Origin: Chitinophagales bacterium
GTDB taxonomy: Bacteria > Bacteroidota > Bacteroidia > Chitinophagales > UBA8649
Reading direction: 5' to 3'
Assembly (NCBI GenBank): GCA_020635975.1
Contig: JACJYT010000020.1
Coordinates: 1-37,399 of the forward strand
Length of the DNA stretch: 37,399 nucleotides
The first letter of the stretch is position 1, and each line of letters starts with the position of its first letter. Positions 9,601 to 17,463 of this stretch are shown in pieces. The position numbers and the translations under genes are program-made. The notes beneath the pieces were generated by a model. The model had not been told where the DNA came from, did no database searches, and saw only the letters and a list, made by a program, of their open reading frames with translations.

Positions 9601-10306
9601 TTTCGTAAACTTGGAAGCCTTTGGAGGCTTGTATTATCAGTGGTCGCCAGATAGTATTTTCTCGAACGCCAACTTCCCAAGTACCCAAGCTTCTCCAGAT
9701 AGTTCTATAACGGTAATGGTGGAAGTGAGTAACGATTGCTTTAGTGATTCTGCCTATCATTTTATACAAGTAAATCAACTTCCTGTTGCGGATGCAGGAC
9801 CAGATTTGTTTATTTATAGAGATGAGTCAGATTTCTTATTGGGCTCAGGTACTGGAGAACCTTTATGGTATACAGAAGACAAAACTTTTGATGGTTTATT
9901 AGACGTGCCACTTATTTTTGATCCAGAAGTTAGTCCATTCAATACTACAAATTATGTACTAGAGGTAACCGATCCTTTAACCGCTTGTGTTAATTATGAT
10001 ACGGCAAGGGTTAATGTTGAAGTACTTACCTTATTAGCTTTTCCTACAGGCTTTTCACCTAATGCTAATGGCACTAATGATTTTGCACGAATTATTAAGT
10101 ATTTAAATATTGAGAAATTGATATATCTTTCTATCTACGATAGATGGGGAGAAGAAATCTTTAGAACAGATCAACTAGACGGCGCTTGGGATGGAACTTT
10201 TAAAGGAAGATCTTGTGAAATAGGAACTTACGCTTGGGTAATAAGAGCGCTTACTAAGGATCAAGAAACCATAACTCGAAGTGGAAACATAACGCTAATC
10301 AGATAA
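6635..10306 (+). CDS. Large PKD/Ig-repeat surface protein with T9SS type B sorting domain
   Basis: About 1223 residues. The N-terminus has a signal peptide ending near SLKA, then THLVGGEMTYVRL, a start typical of Bacteroidota gliding-motility-associated surface proteins. PKD-like domains with a W-x-F-G core lie near residues 328-365 (FSWDFG) and 413-450 (WSWNFGDPS), with a weaker one near 500-530. Six or so Ig-like blocks built on 'xWSP...' and 'DSVNVYV' run to about 1130. The C-terminal 90 residues (GFSPNANGTNDF ... IYDRWGEEIF ... GAWDGTFKG ... GTYAWVIRA) form the CHU_C/type B T9SS sorting domain. The frame opens at a GTG (6629), but that codon overlaps AAGAAGG, a plausible ribosome site for the ATG at 6635 (or 6638), so I start there. 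Its TAA shares one base with the next ATG. Confidence 0.93.
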   Translation: MMRRFIFLLAFISAFFSLKATHLVGGEMTYVRLSGNTIRVTLTVYRDDYNGNPNALLDNPAVISFFNQNGQFLEAIDITLDLDTLFQQDLNPCQDAIPNVRTETGVYIFDINLNTISGFNPNMATFMVYGRCCRNNIINNLFNSGDQGFSSVARIPPMSTNNGSPVFNDFQQYLCAGRVNTLDFSATDPNGDSLYYSLCDPFLGLDNNVPAANSNDLNFGGVVYNNYGSPFNTVNWASGYNAGNPFGGPIFLDPNTGIMQVTPSSQGVFVMGVCVSEYRNGIYLGTVLRDFQYLISACDFPEIIVDFNTSLGVDPATGFNIISAKCNEALVNFDASNSINVLSFSWDFGVPGITTDVGTGPTPSYFYSDTGSFVVTVSGTTSTGCIATSDSFLVLVYPIFEPGYSFVDSCLNQSVQFTDLTISTSSAIDSWSWNFGDPSTNLDVSTQQNPSYTYGQAGTFNSYLIVTTDKGCVDTAFQQVTIHPLPIPNYTPSNPLCEGSSFTLSNNSTIQSGSIQSYSWLIDGNVLSTTNANYNFTSAGVYPIQLIAVSALGCTDTLVQNITINPLPNLLTSPDDSICPNTTALLSASGANTYSWSPASLLNTPNAANTATSVLLNDTSFIVTGTNNFGCSKSDTVNIYLLELPNAYAGEDTSVCLNAANVLSFNTSVPLQGSGGISYQWSPSQGLSSTNTANTVATPTSNTTYVLTVTDANNCVNQDSVNVYVLNPALELISVEVDSMCLGDTVYVDVLDQGNVSTYSWSPAIFLTDANVREPGFYPPSNRSYVITVTNYCYQDMDTVSIEVIPTPTLDAGPLDSICFGDPAYTLNASPTNLDFYQWTSLDLSLSDPSIPNPSVQPTASTWYYLLGVDTVGSLACSANDSVNILVYNNPDLTLLFPFNYPGYICFGDSVGLEAVSFDGIDFQWSANNGALIITPNAASTSVVPTDTSIFYQLVTNTHGCTTEDSMQVNVQLPVQASILGDTVMCFGDFVNLEAFGGLYYQWSPDSIFSNANFPSTQASPDSSITVMVEVSNDCFSDSAYHFIQVNQLPVADAGPDLFIYRDESDFLLGSGTGEPLWYTEDKTFDGLLDVPLIFDPEVSPFNTTNYVLEVTDPLTACVNYDTARVNVEVLTLLAFPTGFSPNANGTNDFARIIKYLNIEKLIYLSIYDRWGEEIFRTDQLDGAWDGTFKGRSCEIGTYAWVIRALTKDQETITRSGNITLIR

Positions 10307-10623
10307 TGAAAAAAGTATTTTTTATAGGTTTCGCCTTTGCCTTTTACGCTTGTGGTTCACAAGCCACCACAGAGGCGTCTACTGAAAAAAAGGAAGTGCT
10401 AAGCGGAAAAGAAGTTTATTCCATTTATTGTGTTGCTTGCCATGGCGCTGATGGCAAATTAGCTTTCTCTGGGGCAACGGATTTGTCTAAATCAGAATTA
10501 GATTTGGAGACTCGAATACTACAAATTACCCATGGTAAAGGAGTAATGAACGCATTTAAAAATGTTATTTCCCCAGAAGAAATTGAAAATGTAGCACTTT
10601 ATATAGAAGAGCTTAGAAAGTAA
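10306..10623 (+). CDS. Small monohaem c-type cytochrome lipoprotein
   Basis: A 105-residue class I cytochrome c. The N-terminus is hydrophobic and ends FYAC, so Cys16 is the probable lipidation site; the match to the lipobox is loose, as is common in this phylum. The haem-binding CVACH is at residues 42-46, and a downstream methionine in GKGVMNAF is a candidate axial ligand. Role: electron transfer on the periplasmic side, probably to or from a respiratory or oxidative enzyme not in this window. The ATG overlaps the stop of the surface-protein gene (TAATG), suggesting translational coupling. Confidence 0.88.
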   Translation: MKKVFFIGFAFAFYACGSQATTEASTEKKEVLSGKEVYSIYCVACHGADGKLAFSGATDLSKSELDLETRILQITHGKGVMNAFKNVISPEEIENVALYIEELRK

Positions 10624-10641
10624 ATTTTTAAATAGTATTCG

Positions 10642-11745
10642 GTGACAAAGAATTTCGAAGTGTATTATGCAATTGGCTTAATGTCTGGAAGTTCTTTAGA
10701 TGGTTTAGATATTGCTTATTGTTCTTTTACGAAAATGGAGACATGGCAATTTGAAATCCTATGTGCGGAAACCTGCGATTTGGGTAGTTGGAAGGAAACC
10801 TTAGCCAAAAGGAAGAACTATAGTATAGAGGAAATAGAAGGTTTAAGCAAGACCTTTGCAAAATTCTTAGCAGAGCAAGTACAAGGCTTTATAAACAAAT
10901 TCAAGATTGATAGACTCGATTTAGTGGCCAGCCATGGTCATACTCTTTATCATTATCCAGAAGAAGCTAGAACCTGTCAGCTTGGAAATGGAGCTCGCTT
11001 ATCAGAGTTGTTACAACAAACGGTTGTTAGTAATTTACGACAAAAAGATATGGATTATGGAGGACAAGGAGCACCTATAGTACCTATTGGTGATCTTTTA
11101 CTCTTTCCAGATTACAAGTTTTGTCTTAATCTTGGAGGAATTGCGAATATTAGCTTCAAAGAGCAAAATTCTATTAAAGCCTATGATATTTGTCCGGCTA
11201 ATCAGGTACTTAATTACTTTGCGAAAAAGAGAAATCTAGCTTTTGATGAAGGCGGCGAGCTAGCGCGTAAAGGCCATGTTTCCATGAAAGTATTGGAACA
11301 ACTGAATAGCTTAGATTTTTATAGTATTCAGGGACCAAAATCATTGGATAATTCCTTTAGTGAAAATGCTATATTCATTCTTGAGGAGAATAAGTTAAGT
11401 GTGGAAGATGCTTTAGCAACTTATTCAGAACATATTGCTTATCAAATAAACGAAAGCGTAAAAGCCTTGCTGAAGAACACTGAAAATCAGAATAAGGAAA
11501 AGATGCGTATTTTGCTTAGTGGAGGAGGAGCGTTTAATTCCTTTTTAATAGAAAGGATAGGTGAAAGATCCATGGCTAAATTGGTTTTAGCATCAGAAAA
11601 TTTGATTAATTTTAAAGAAGCCTTAGTTATGGCTTTTATTGGAGTACTGCGTATACGGGGAGAAGATAATGTCTTAGCGAGTGTTACAGGAGCAAGGCAA
11701 AATAGCTCTTGCGGAGATATTTATTATTTAAAGGATAGGAACTAA
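10642..11745 (+). CDS. anmK: Anhydro-N-acetylmuramic acid kinase
   Basis: A 367-residue kinase of the hexokinase/actin fold that phosphorylates and opens 1,6-anhydro-MurNAc during cell-wall recycling in the cytoplasm. The diagnostic N-terminal motif GLMSGSSLDGLD is at 12-23. DMDYGGQGAPIVPIGD and LNLGGIANIS follow, and a C-terminal nucleotide-binding LLSGGGAFN is present. Length is normal for AnmK. The start is a GTG (10642-10644) placing the motif where the family has it; no better ATG is in frame upstream. The gap to the cytochrome gene is 18 bp and to the next gene 3 bp, so it looks operonic. MurQ and other recycling genes are not seen here. Confidence 0.94.
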   Translation: MTKNFEVYYAIGLMSGSSLDGLDIAYCSFTKMETWQFEILCAETCDLGSWKETLAKRKNYSIEEIEGLSKTFAKFLAEQVQGFINKFKIDRLDLVASHGHTLYHYPEEARTCQLGNGARLSELLQQTVVSNLRQKDMDYGGQGAPIVPIGDLLLFPDYKFCLNLGGIANISFKEQNSIKAYDICPANQVLNYFAKKRNLAFDEGGELARKGHVSMKVLEQLNSLDFYSIQGPKSLDNSFSENAIFILEENKLSVEDALATYSEHIAYQINESVKALLKNTENQNKEKMRILLSGGGAFNSFLIERIGERSMAKLVLASENLINFKEALVMAFIGVLRIRGEDNVLASVTGARQNSSCGDIYYLKDRN

Positions 11746-11748
11746 AAG

Positions 11749-12750
11749 ATGGAGAATAAGGAAATTATATTGGTAACAGGCGCAAGTGGTTTTGTTGGGG
11801 CAGAGTTAGTAAAGCAATTAGTGGAGCAAGGAAAAAAAGTTAGAGCCTTACGCCGTAAATCAAGTAATGTTTCTTTTTTGCAAGATTACGAAGGTAAATT
11901 TGAATGGGTTTATGGTGATGTGAATGACATTCCGTCTTTAGAAGCTGCCTTTGAAAATGTTGCTTATGTTTATCATTCGGCAGCTATGATTTCCTTTGTA
12001 CCATCAGAAAAGTACAAAATGTTCAAAGTGAACATTGAAGGTACAGCTAATATGGTTAATATGGCTTTGGCAAAAGGAGTGAAGAAGTTTTTGCAAGTGA
12101 GTTCGGTTTCAGCTTTTGGACGTTATGATATTCAAAAGGAGATAAATGAAGAAACGAAGTGGGTAGAAAACGACGAGAATACCAATTATGCCATTGCAAA
12201 ACATCGAAGCGAGCTAGAAGTTTGGCGGGCTAAAGAGGAGGGTTTAGATGTTGTAATAGTCAATCCAGCTACTATCTTAGGATTTGGAGATTGGTCTCAA
12301 GGTTCTTCACAAATTTTTAAAAATGTTTTTGATGAAATTAGTTTTTATCCTACTGGAATCAATGGCTTTATTAGTGTAGAAGATGTAGCTAAAGCCAGTA
12401 TACAGTTAATGGAAAGTGATATTAGTGGAGAGCGATTTATTCTTTCTGCCGAGAATATAGCCTTTAAAGATCTTTTTGCTAGCATTGCCAAGGCCTTTGA
12501 TAAGAAAATTCCTTCTAAGCCTTTATCGCCCTTCATCCGAGAAATTGGCTGGCGCTTTTATTGGTTGAAGTCTAAGCTATCAGGTCAACAACCATTAGTT
12601 ACGAAAGAAACTACACTCTATACCTCTAGGAATTATATTTACTTGAACGACAAAGTTAAAGAAGCACTTAATTTTGAATTTGAGTCCATTGAAGAAGTCG
12701 TTAAAAGAACTTGTGCAAAATATCTTCAAGCTCAATTTAGTAAGGCCTAG
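11749..12750 (+). CDS. NAD(P)-dependent extended SDR epimerase/dehydratase family protein
   Basis: A 333-residue extended short-chain dehydrogenase. The dinucleotide motif GASGFVG is at 11-17 in ILVTGASGFVG, and the catalytic pair lies in YAIAK (Y147, K151), preceded by a SSVSAFG strand. VVIVNPATILGFGDW resembles the dihydroflavonol-4-reductase / hopanoid-associated sugar epimerase branch. The substrate cannot be read from sequence. It follows anmK by 3 bp and is likely co-transcribed. Confidence 0.88.
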   Translation: MENKEIILVTGASGFVGAELVKQLVEQGKKVRALRRKSSNVSFLQDYEGKFEWVYGDVNDIPSLEAAFENVAYVYHSAAMISFVPSEKYKMFKVNIEGTANMVNMALAKGVKKFLQVSSVSAFGRYDIQKEINEETKWVENDENTNYAIAKHRSELEVWRAKEEGLDVVIVNPATILGFGDWSQGSSQIFKNVFDEISFYPTGINGFISVEDVAKASIQLMESDISGERFILSAENIAFKDLFASIAKAFDKKIPSKPLSPFIREIGWRFYWLKSKLSGQQPLVTKETTLYTSRNYIYLNDKVKEALNFEFESIEEVVKRTCAKYLQAQFSKA

Positions 12751-12777
12751 ATTTTAAAATTTAAAAAATGCTTAGAT

Positions 12778-13206
12778 ATGAAAGTTATAGGAAAATTATT
12801 CTTGCTCGCATTCTTATTTTCTAGTCTTTTTTCTTGTAAAAAGGAAATAGATCCTGAAGAAAATTTGGTGGGTACTTGGACAGTTAGCAAGGTAGAAGGA
12901 CAGCAAATCATCAATGGAAATCCTGGCTTTTCTGCGGCGGATAATAATCCCAGTGGAACCATTAGTTTCTCTGCTGACGCAACTGGACAACAAAACTATA
13001 GTTTTAGCTTTTTAGGAACGGTTTATCCGCAGAATGATAATTTTTCTTGGTCGGCTACAGAAACAGAAATAATAATAGATAGACTATTAAATCCAGACTT
13101 GGTTTGGACAAGAATAGTAAACGAGAGCAACAAGCAAGTAGCAAGTTATGATATTCCCGTAAATGCCTCGCAGGTAATTCGCTATACACTTACTTTGGAG
13201 AAATAG
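12778..13206 (+). CDS. Small lipocalin-like lipoprotein
   Basis: A 142-residue lipoprotein with a classical signal ending LFSC, so Cys20 is lipidated, followed by KKEIDPEENLVGTW. The LVGTWTVSKVEG start and the short beta-strand-rich body, including GTISFSADATG and FSWSATETEIII, match the lipocalin-like/DUF5004-type lipoproteins that are abundant in Bacteroidota. Function is unknown. It is separated by 27 bp from the SDR gene, so it may belong to the same transcript. Confidence 0.8.
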   Translation: MKVIGKLFLLAFLFSSLFSCKKEIDPEENLVGTWTVSKVEGQQIINGNPGFSAADNNPSGTISFSADATGQQNYSFSFLGTVYPQNDNFSWSATETEIIIDRLLNPDLVWTRIVNESNKQVASYDIPVNASQVIRYTLTLEK

Positions 13207-13276
13207 TAGACTAGCTTACTAGTAAAAAGTTTGCTCGGTAAAGTTTTGAAACATTAAATAGTCGACAAGAAAAGGC

Positions 13277-13942
13277 TTAATACGAATTCATCAACTCGCT
13301 GAATTCTTCGGGACTTATTTCTTTAAAGTAGCTGGCATCATAAGTGCAAGCTCCTTCTTCTTCAGAAAAAGACTTTATCGTGTAACCCGATGTTACTCCC
13401 TCTGAAATTACATAATATTCTAAAGGAAAGCCTCGTAGTCCAAGTTGCTCTAAATTGTTATTTGGGAATCTGCTTTTAACTTCTTCCGTAACATAGAAAT
13501 AAGCAGTTTTTTGATTACTTAAACTAGCAAGAGCTAAATAGCAAGAATAGCCGAGAATGGTTTTTTTCTTACTTTCATCATAGCTGAAACTAACAATACT
13601 ATCTAGTTCCATATAACTGCTAGACGAATTATTAAAAGAGGCATCCTTTTCATAGCGAATGAGGTATTTATTACCTATTAATTCGTACAACATAATTGCA
13701 GAATCCGAATCAAAATCATCTATTATCCAAGTTTGAAGCATGCCACCCATAGCCTTAGCATTTACTATGCTTTTATCTGTGGAGTAGCAAAAACTTATGG
13801 TGTTATCTGCTAAAAAACCTAAATCATCTTCTTCAGAACTTTCTTCTACTAATAATTTATATTCTGCTTTAAAATGATTGGTTTGAGTAAATCCTTTATA
13901 AAATAAAAGACTTATGATAAGCAGAGTTAATAGCTTTTTCAT
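13277..13942 (-). CDS. Secreted GLPGLI-like protein
   Basis: The frame opens at 13969, but the ATG at 13940-13942 begins a clean signal peptide (MKKLLTLLIISLLFYKGFTQ), so I start there (221 residues). The mature part follows the layout of the GLPGLI/DUF4412-type families: beta-strands, KKTILGYSCYLALA in the middle (compare 'ItGy.ckkA'), YFYVTEEV, then GLRGFPLEYYV where those families have 'GLPGlile'. Assignment is by pattern only. It lies 27 bp downstream of the urocanate hydratase gene on the same strand. No function is known. Confidence 0.68.
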   Translation of the reverse strand: MKKLLTLLIISLLFYKGFTQTNHFKAEYKLLVEESSEEDDLGFLADNTISFCYSTDKSIVNAKAMGGMLQTWIIDDFDSDSAIMLYELIGNKYLIRYEKDASFNNSSSSYMELDSIVSFSYDESKKKTILGYSCYLALASLSNQKTAYFYVTEEVKSRFPNNNLEQLGLRGFPLEYYVISEGVTSGYTIKSFSEEEGACTYDASYFKEISPEEFSELMNSY

Positions 13943-13969
13943 AGGGGTATTTTTAGAAAGATAAGGCAA

Positions 13970-15652
13970 TTAAATTTTCAAACCAAATTCTTCTGCGGTA
14001 TCACTAGCTATATCATAGCCAGCATCATAGTGTCTTATAACGCCCATAGCTGGATCATTATGAAGAACTCTACTCAATCTTTCCTGTGCATCTTGGGTGC
14101 CATCTGCTACGATTACCATACCTGCATGAAGAGAATAGCCCATGCCTACGCCGCCGCCATGATGAAAACTAACCCAACTTGCTCCGCCGGCAGTATTAAT
14201 CAAGGCATTTAAAATGGGCCAATCGGCAACAGCATCGCTGCCATCGAGCATAGCTTCTGTTTCTCTATTTGGCGATGCTACTGAACCTGTATCTAAATGA
14301 TCTCTCCCGATAACAAGTGGGGCTTCGAGCTCTCCATTTTTTACCATTTCATTAAATGCTAAAGCCGCTTTTTCTCTAGCCCCCATTTCTAACCAACAAA
14401 TTCTAGCTGGTAAGCCTTGCCAAGCAATTTTTTCTTTTGCCATTTCAAGCCATCTAAGGAGGCCTTTATTTTCAGGAAAAAGTTCTTTTAACTTTTCATC
14501 GCACTTGTAAATATCTTCTGGGTTTCCGCTTAAGGCAACAAAACGAAATGGACCACTTCCCTTACAAAACAAGGGACGAATATAAGCAGGTACAAAGCCA
14601 GGAAAGTTGAAAGCATTGCTAACTGCTCTTCTATCTTTCGCTTGTCCGCGTAAATTATTTCCATAGTCGAAAGTAATGCTTCCTCTTGCTTGCAATTCTA
14701 ACATCAATTTTACATGATGAGCCATAGTGTCTAAAGACAATTCTTTGTACTTTTCTGGATCACGCTCTCTAAGTGCACAAGCTTCTTCTACAGTCATTTT
14801 TTCAGGAAAATATCCAATCAACTCGTCGTGAGCAGAAGTTTGATCAGTAAGCGTATCAACCTCAATATTCCGATCCAGTAATCTTTGCAAAAGATCTACA
14901 ACATTACAAACTACACCAATAGAAAGCGCCTCACCCTTTGCTTTGGCATCCACAGCCATGTCAATAGCTTCGTCAATATCCAAACTCATTTTATCTAGAT
15001 AACGAGTTTCTAATCTTTTGCGCACTCTCCACTCTTCCATTTCAGCAACTAGAGCCACGCCTTCATTCATCGTTATTGCAAGAGGTTGAGCACCACCCAT
15101 CCCACCTAAACCAGCAGTAACATTTAGCTTGCCTTTTAAAGAAGGCACGCCGTAATGTTTATTGGCCAAACTTAAATAAGTTTCATAGGTCCCTTGAACT
15201 ATCCCTTGGGTACCTATGTAAATCCAAGAACCTGCAGTCATCTGACCATACATCATCAAACCTTTCTTCTCTAGTTCATTAAAATGTTCCCAATTGGCCC
15301 ATTTACCAACCAAATTAGAATTTGCGATAATCACCCTCGGAGCGTTTTTATGAGAACGTAAAACACCCACTGGTTTGCCACTTTGAACCAACAAAGTTTG
15401 ATCTTCTTCTAAGTCTTTCAAGCAGCTCAATATTTTTTCAAAAGCATCCCAATTTCTTGCCGCCTTTCCTCTTCCACCATAAACAATTAATTCTTCTGGT
15501 AACTCGGCTACTTCTGGGTCTAAATTGTTTTGAATCATTCGGTATGCCGCCTCTTGAACCCATCCTTTACAATTTAGTTTGGTTCCTTTAGGGGCTCTGA
15601 TTACTCTTGCTTTTGAATTCATATCTTGGGCTTGTTTTACAAAGTTAACCAT
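13970..15652 (-). CDS. hutU: Urocanate hydratase
   Basis: A 560-residue NAD-dependent enzyme that converts urocanate to imidazolonepropionate in histidine degradation. The sequence carries YGQMTAGSWIYIGTQG at 135-150, GLGGMGGAQPLA at 181-192, the conserved ARICWLEMGARE with Cys419, and GGASWVSFHHGGGVGMGYS near the end. Length is that of the family (about 555). The start could be the ATG at 15652 or the one at residue 11 (15622). The -7-like box at 15668-15675 is very close to the first, giving some weight to the second. No hutH, hutI or hutG is in this window, so the pathway would be completed elsewhere. Confidence 0.95.
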   Translation of the reverse strand: MVNFVKQAQDMNSKARVIRAPKGTKLNCKGWVQEAAYRMIQNNLDPEVAELPEELIVYGGRGKAARNWDAFEKILSCLKDLEEDQTLLVQSGKPVGVLRSHKNAPRVIIANSNLVGKWANWEHFNELEKKGLMMYGQMTAGSWIYIGTQGIVQGTYETYLSLANKHYGVPSLKGKLNVTAGLGGMGGAQPLAITMNEGVALVAEMEEWRVRKRLETRYLDKMSLDIDEAIDMAVDAKAKGEALSIGVVCNVVDLLQRLLDRNIEVDTLTDQTSAHDELIGYFPEKMTVEEACALRERDPEKYKELSLDTMAHHVKLMLELQARGSITFDYGNNLRGQAKDRRAVSNAFNFPGFVPAYIRPLFCKGSGPFRFVALSGNPEDIYKCDEKLKELFPENKGLLRWLEMAKEKIAWQGLPARICWLEMGAREKAALAFNEMVKNGELEAPLVIGRDHLDTGSVASPNRETEAMLDGSDAVADWPILNALINTAGGASWVSFHHGGGVGMGYSLHAGMVIVADGTQDAQERLSRVLHNDPAMGVIRHYDAGYDIASDTAEEFGLKI

Positions 15653-15667
15653 TACTAGTGGCTAGAA

Positions 15668-15675
15668 CAAAGATA
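15668..15675 (-). promoter_or_regulatory. -7-like box upstream of hutU
   Basis: The minus strand reads TATCTTTG, a perfect TAnnTTTG, 15 bp before the first hutU ATG. No convincing -33 TTG is found at the usual distance, so this is tentative. Confidence 0.3.
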
Positions 15676-15799
15676 AAATAGTATTGTTTAGCTAAGACTC
15701 CCTTTCCTGTAATTCTTTATCTCCTTGAAGTATAGCAAGCAGCCTTGAGCTAACTACCATATAAATTGGCTTTTCCAAGTAATGCTCATTTAATTATTT

Positions 15800-15807
15800 T
15801 AATTTTG
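15800..15807 (+). promoter_or_regulatory. -7-like box upstream of the Cys/Met PLP enzyme gene
   Basis: TAATTTTG matches TAnnTTTG, 23 bp before the ATG at 15831. A -33 TTG at 17-23 bp spacing is absent, so support is modest. Confidence 0.35.
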
Positions 15808-15830
15808 TAGTCCAAACCAAACTACAACTT

Positions 15831-17078
15831 ATGTCAAAAAAATTAAATCCAGAAAGCTTAATGATGTCTTATGGCTATAAGCCTGAGCTATCGGAAGGCG
15901 CAATTAAATGCCCAATTTTTCAAACCTCTACCTTTGTTTTTAAGACTGCTGAAGAAGGTAAAGCCTTCTTTGAAGTAGCTTACGGAAAAAGAGAAAAAGG
16001 AGTTAATGAGGAACTTGGATTAATATATAGCAGATTGAATAATCCAGATTTAGAAATTTTGGAAAATCGCTTATGTCTTTGGGATGAAGCAGAAGATTGT
16101 GCTGTCTTTGAAAGTGGTATGTCTGCCATCAGTACCGTTTTATTGGAATTTTTAAAACCGGGGGACACCATTTTATACGCGCTTCCCTTATATGGTGGAA
16201 CCGATCATTTTATACACCATTTTTTACCAAGTATAGGCGTTAAGGTGCACGGTTTTAAGGCAGGAATGAGTAAGAATGAAATCTTGGCTAAACTAGAGAA
16301 AGAGCAAGTAGATCTAAGATCTTTAAAGATGATTTATTTAGAAACCCCTGCAAACCCAACCAACGACTTAATCGATATTTCTTTGCTTAGAGAATTTGCC
16401 AATGATATTAAACAAGAAGAAGATATCTTGATTGCTGTAGATAATACCTATATGGGGCCGCTCTGGCAGCACCCCTTGAAGCATGGGGCTGATTTCGTTA
16501 TTTATTCGGCTACGAAGTATATAGGTGGGCATAGCGACGTGATTGCTGGAGCAGTACTTTGTTCAAGAGAATTAATGTCGAGAGTGAAAACCCTCAGAAC
16601 TTTTTTAGGGAATATGGCTGGACCATGGACGGGTTGGTTGTTGATGAGAAGTTTAGAAACTTTAAAAGTAAGAATGGAACAACAGCAGAGCAATGCGGTG
16701 AAAGTTTCTGAACACCTAGCTAAACATCCTAAAATTAAGTCGATCAGCTATTTGGGTTTGCTTGAGGAGAAAGATCCAAGCTACCCAATTTTCAAGAAGC
16801 AATGCAAGGGTACGGGAGCTATGATTTCTTTTAATGTGAAAGGAGGAGAGAAGGAAGCTTTTAAAGTGCTGAATGCTTTAAAATTGATAAAATTGGCGGT
16901 GAGTTTGGGAAGTACGGAAAGCCTAGCACAACACCCCAAAACAATGACGCATGCAGGAGTGGAAGAAGCCAGTATGGAAGAAATGGGAATCTTTGATTCT
17001 TTAATTCGCTTATCTGTTGGAGTGGAAAATTACGAAGATATTATTTGGGATTTAGATCAGGCTTTAGAGCAAATTTAA
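15831..17078 (+). CDS. Cys/Met-metabolism PLP-dependent enzyme (methionine gamma-lyase / cystathionine gamma-synthase-like)
   Basis: A 415-residue fold-type I PLP enzyme of the trans-sulfuration family. The PLP lysine is K229 in SATKYIGGHSD. Other signatures are YSRLNNPD, FESGMSAIS, LPLYGGTDHF, ETPANPTN, and the C-terminal SLGSTESLAQHP and RLSVGVEN. It could be methionine gamma-lyase, cystathionine gamma-synthase/lyase or O-acetylhomoserine sulfhydrylase; these cannot be separated safely by eye. An insertion around KREKGVNEELG before YSRLNNPD is unusual compared with the textbook enzymes. Its TAA overlaps the convergent GtrA stop by two bases (shared TTAA). Confidence 0.9.
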   Translation: MSKKLNPESLMMSYGYKPELSEGAIKCPIFQTSTFVFKTAEEGKAFFEVAYGKREKGVNEELGLIYSRLNNPDLEILENRLCLWDEAEDCAVFESGMSAISTVLLEFLKPGDTILYALPLYGGTDHFIHHFLPSIGVKVHGFKAGMSKNEILAKLEKEQVDLRSLKMIYLETPANPTNDLIDISLLREFANDIKQEEDILIAVDNTYMGPLWQHPLKHGADFVIYSATKYIGGHSDVIAGAVLCSRELMSRVKTLRTFLGNMAGPWTGWLLMRSLETLKVRMEQQQSNAVKVSEHLAKHPKIKSISYLGLLEEKDPSYPIFKKQCKGTGAMISFNVKGGEKEAFKVLNALKLIKLAVSLGSTESLAQHPKTMTHAGVEEASMEEMGIFDSLIRLSVGVENYEDIIWDLDQALEQI

Positions 17079-17461
17079 GCAGCAAATGTCCATAAATAGT
17101 TGGCTGTGAAATTCCAAAGCATAAAAATTATCATGGCCACTATTTTAGCCCGATAGAAATTTAGTAAGGTTAATTTTTCGTTGAGGAGATAAATAATGCC
17201 ATTAACTATTCCTAGTCCAATAAAGGCAATTAATCCAAATTGTAACATCTGGTAAAGCCAAGCTGGGTTGCTATCTTGAAAGGTCCATAATTTATTTGCA
17301 AAAAATCTAAAAATCACCCCAAATACAAAGCCCAAAGAATTTGCGGTATATTTTTTAAGTTGAAGTTTTTCTTTCAGTAGCCAGGTAATTGCCATGTCGA
17401 CCGCAAAGCCTATACCGCCTACTGTGAAAAATTTGGCAAAAGTTAGCGCAAAGGGGCTCAT
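17075..17461 (-). CDS. GtrA-family membrane protein
   Basis: A 128-residue, four-helix membrane protein of the GtrA family (helices roughly 8-30, 38-58, 68-92 and 100-125). Family marks include FFTVGGIGFAVDMAITW near the start, FVFGVIFRFFANKLWTF in helix 2 and WNFTANYLWTF at the C-terminus. GtrA proteins are thought to help move polyprenyl-linked sugars across the inner membrane for surface glycan synthesis. The partner glycosyltransferase is not adjacent. It lies 2 bp downstream of the M29 peptidase gene. Stop codons overlap those of the convergent PLP enzyme gene. Confidence 0.88.
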   Translation of the reverse strand: MSPFALTFAKFFTVGGIGFAVDMAITWLLKEKLQLKKYTANSLGFVFGVIFRFFANKLWTFQDSNPAWLYQMLQFGLIAFIGLGIVNGIIYLLNEKLTLLNFYRAKIVAMIIFMLWNFTANYLWTFAA

Positions 17462-17463
17462 TC

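Noticed and set aside
9452..9778. Minus-strand 108-codon ORF inside the PKD protein gene
   Set aside because: Shadow of the long T9SS gene; composition (many His/Arg/Tyr/Ile) is that of an antisense frame.
13207..13276. ACTAG...CTAGT inverted repeat as a terminator after the lipocalin-like gene
   Set aside because: The stem is only 5 bp and AT-rich and is not followed by a proper T-tract.
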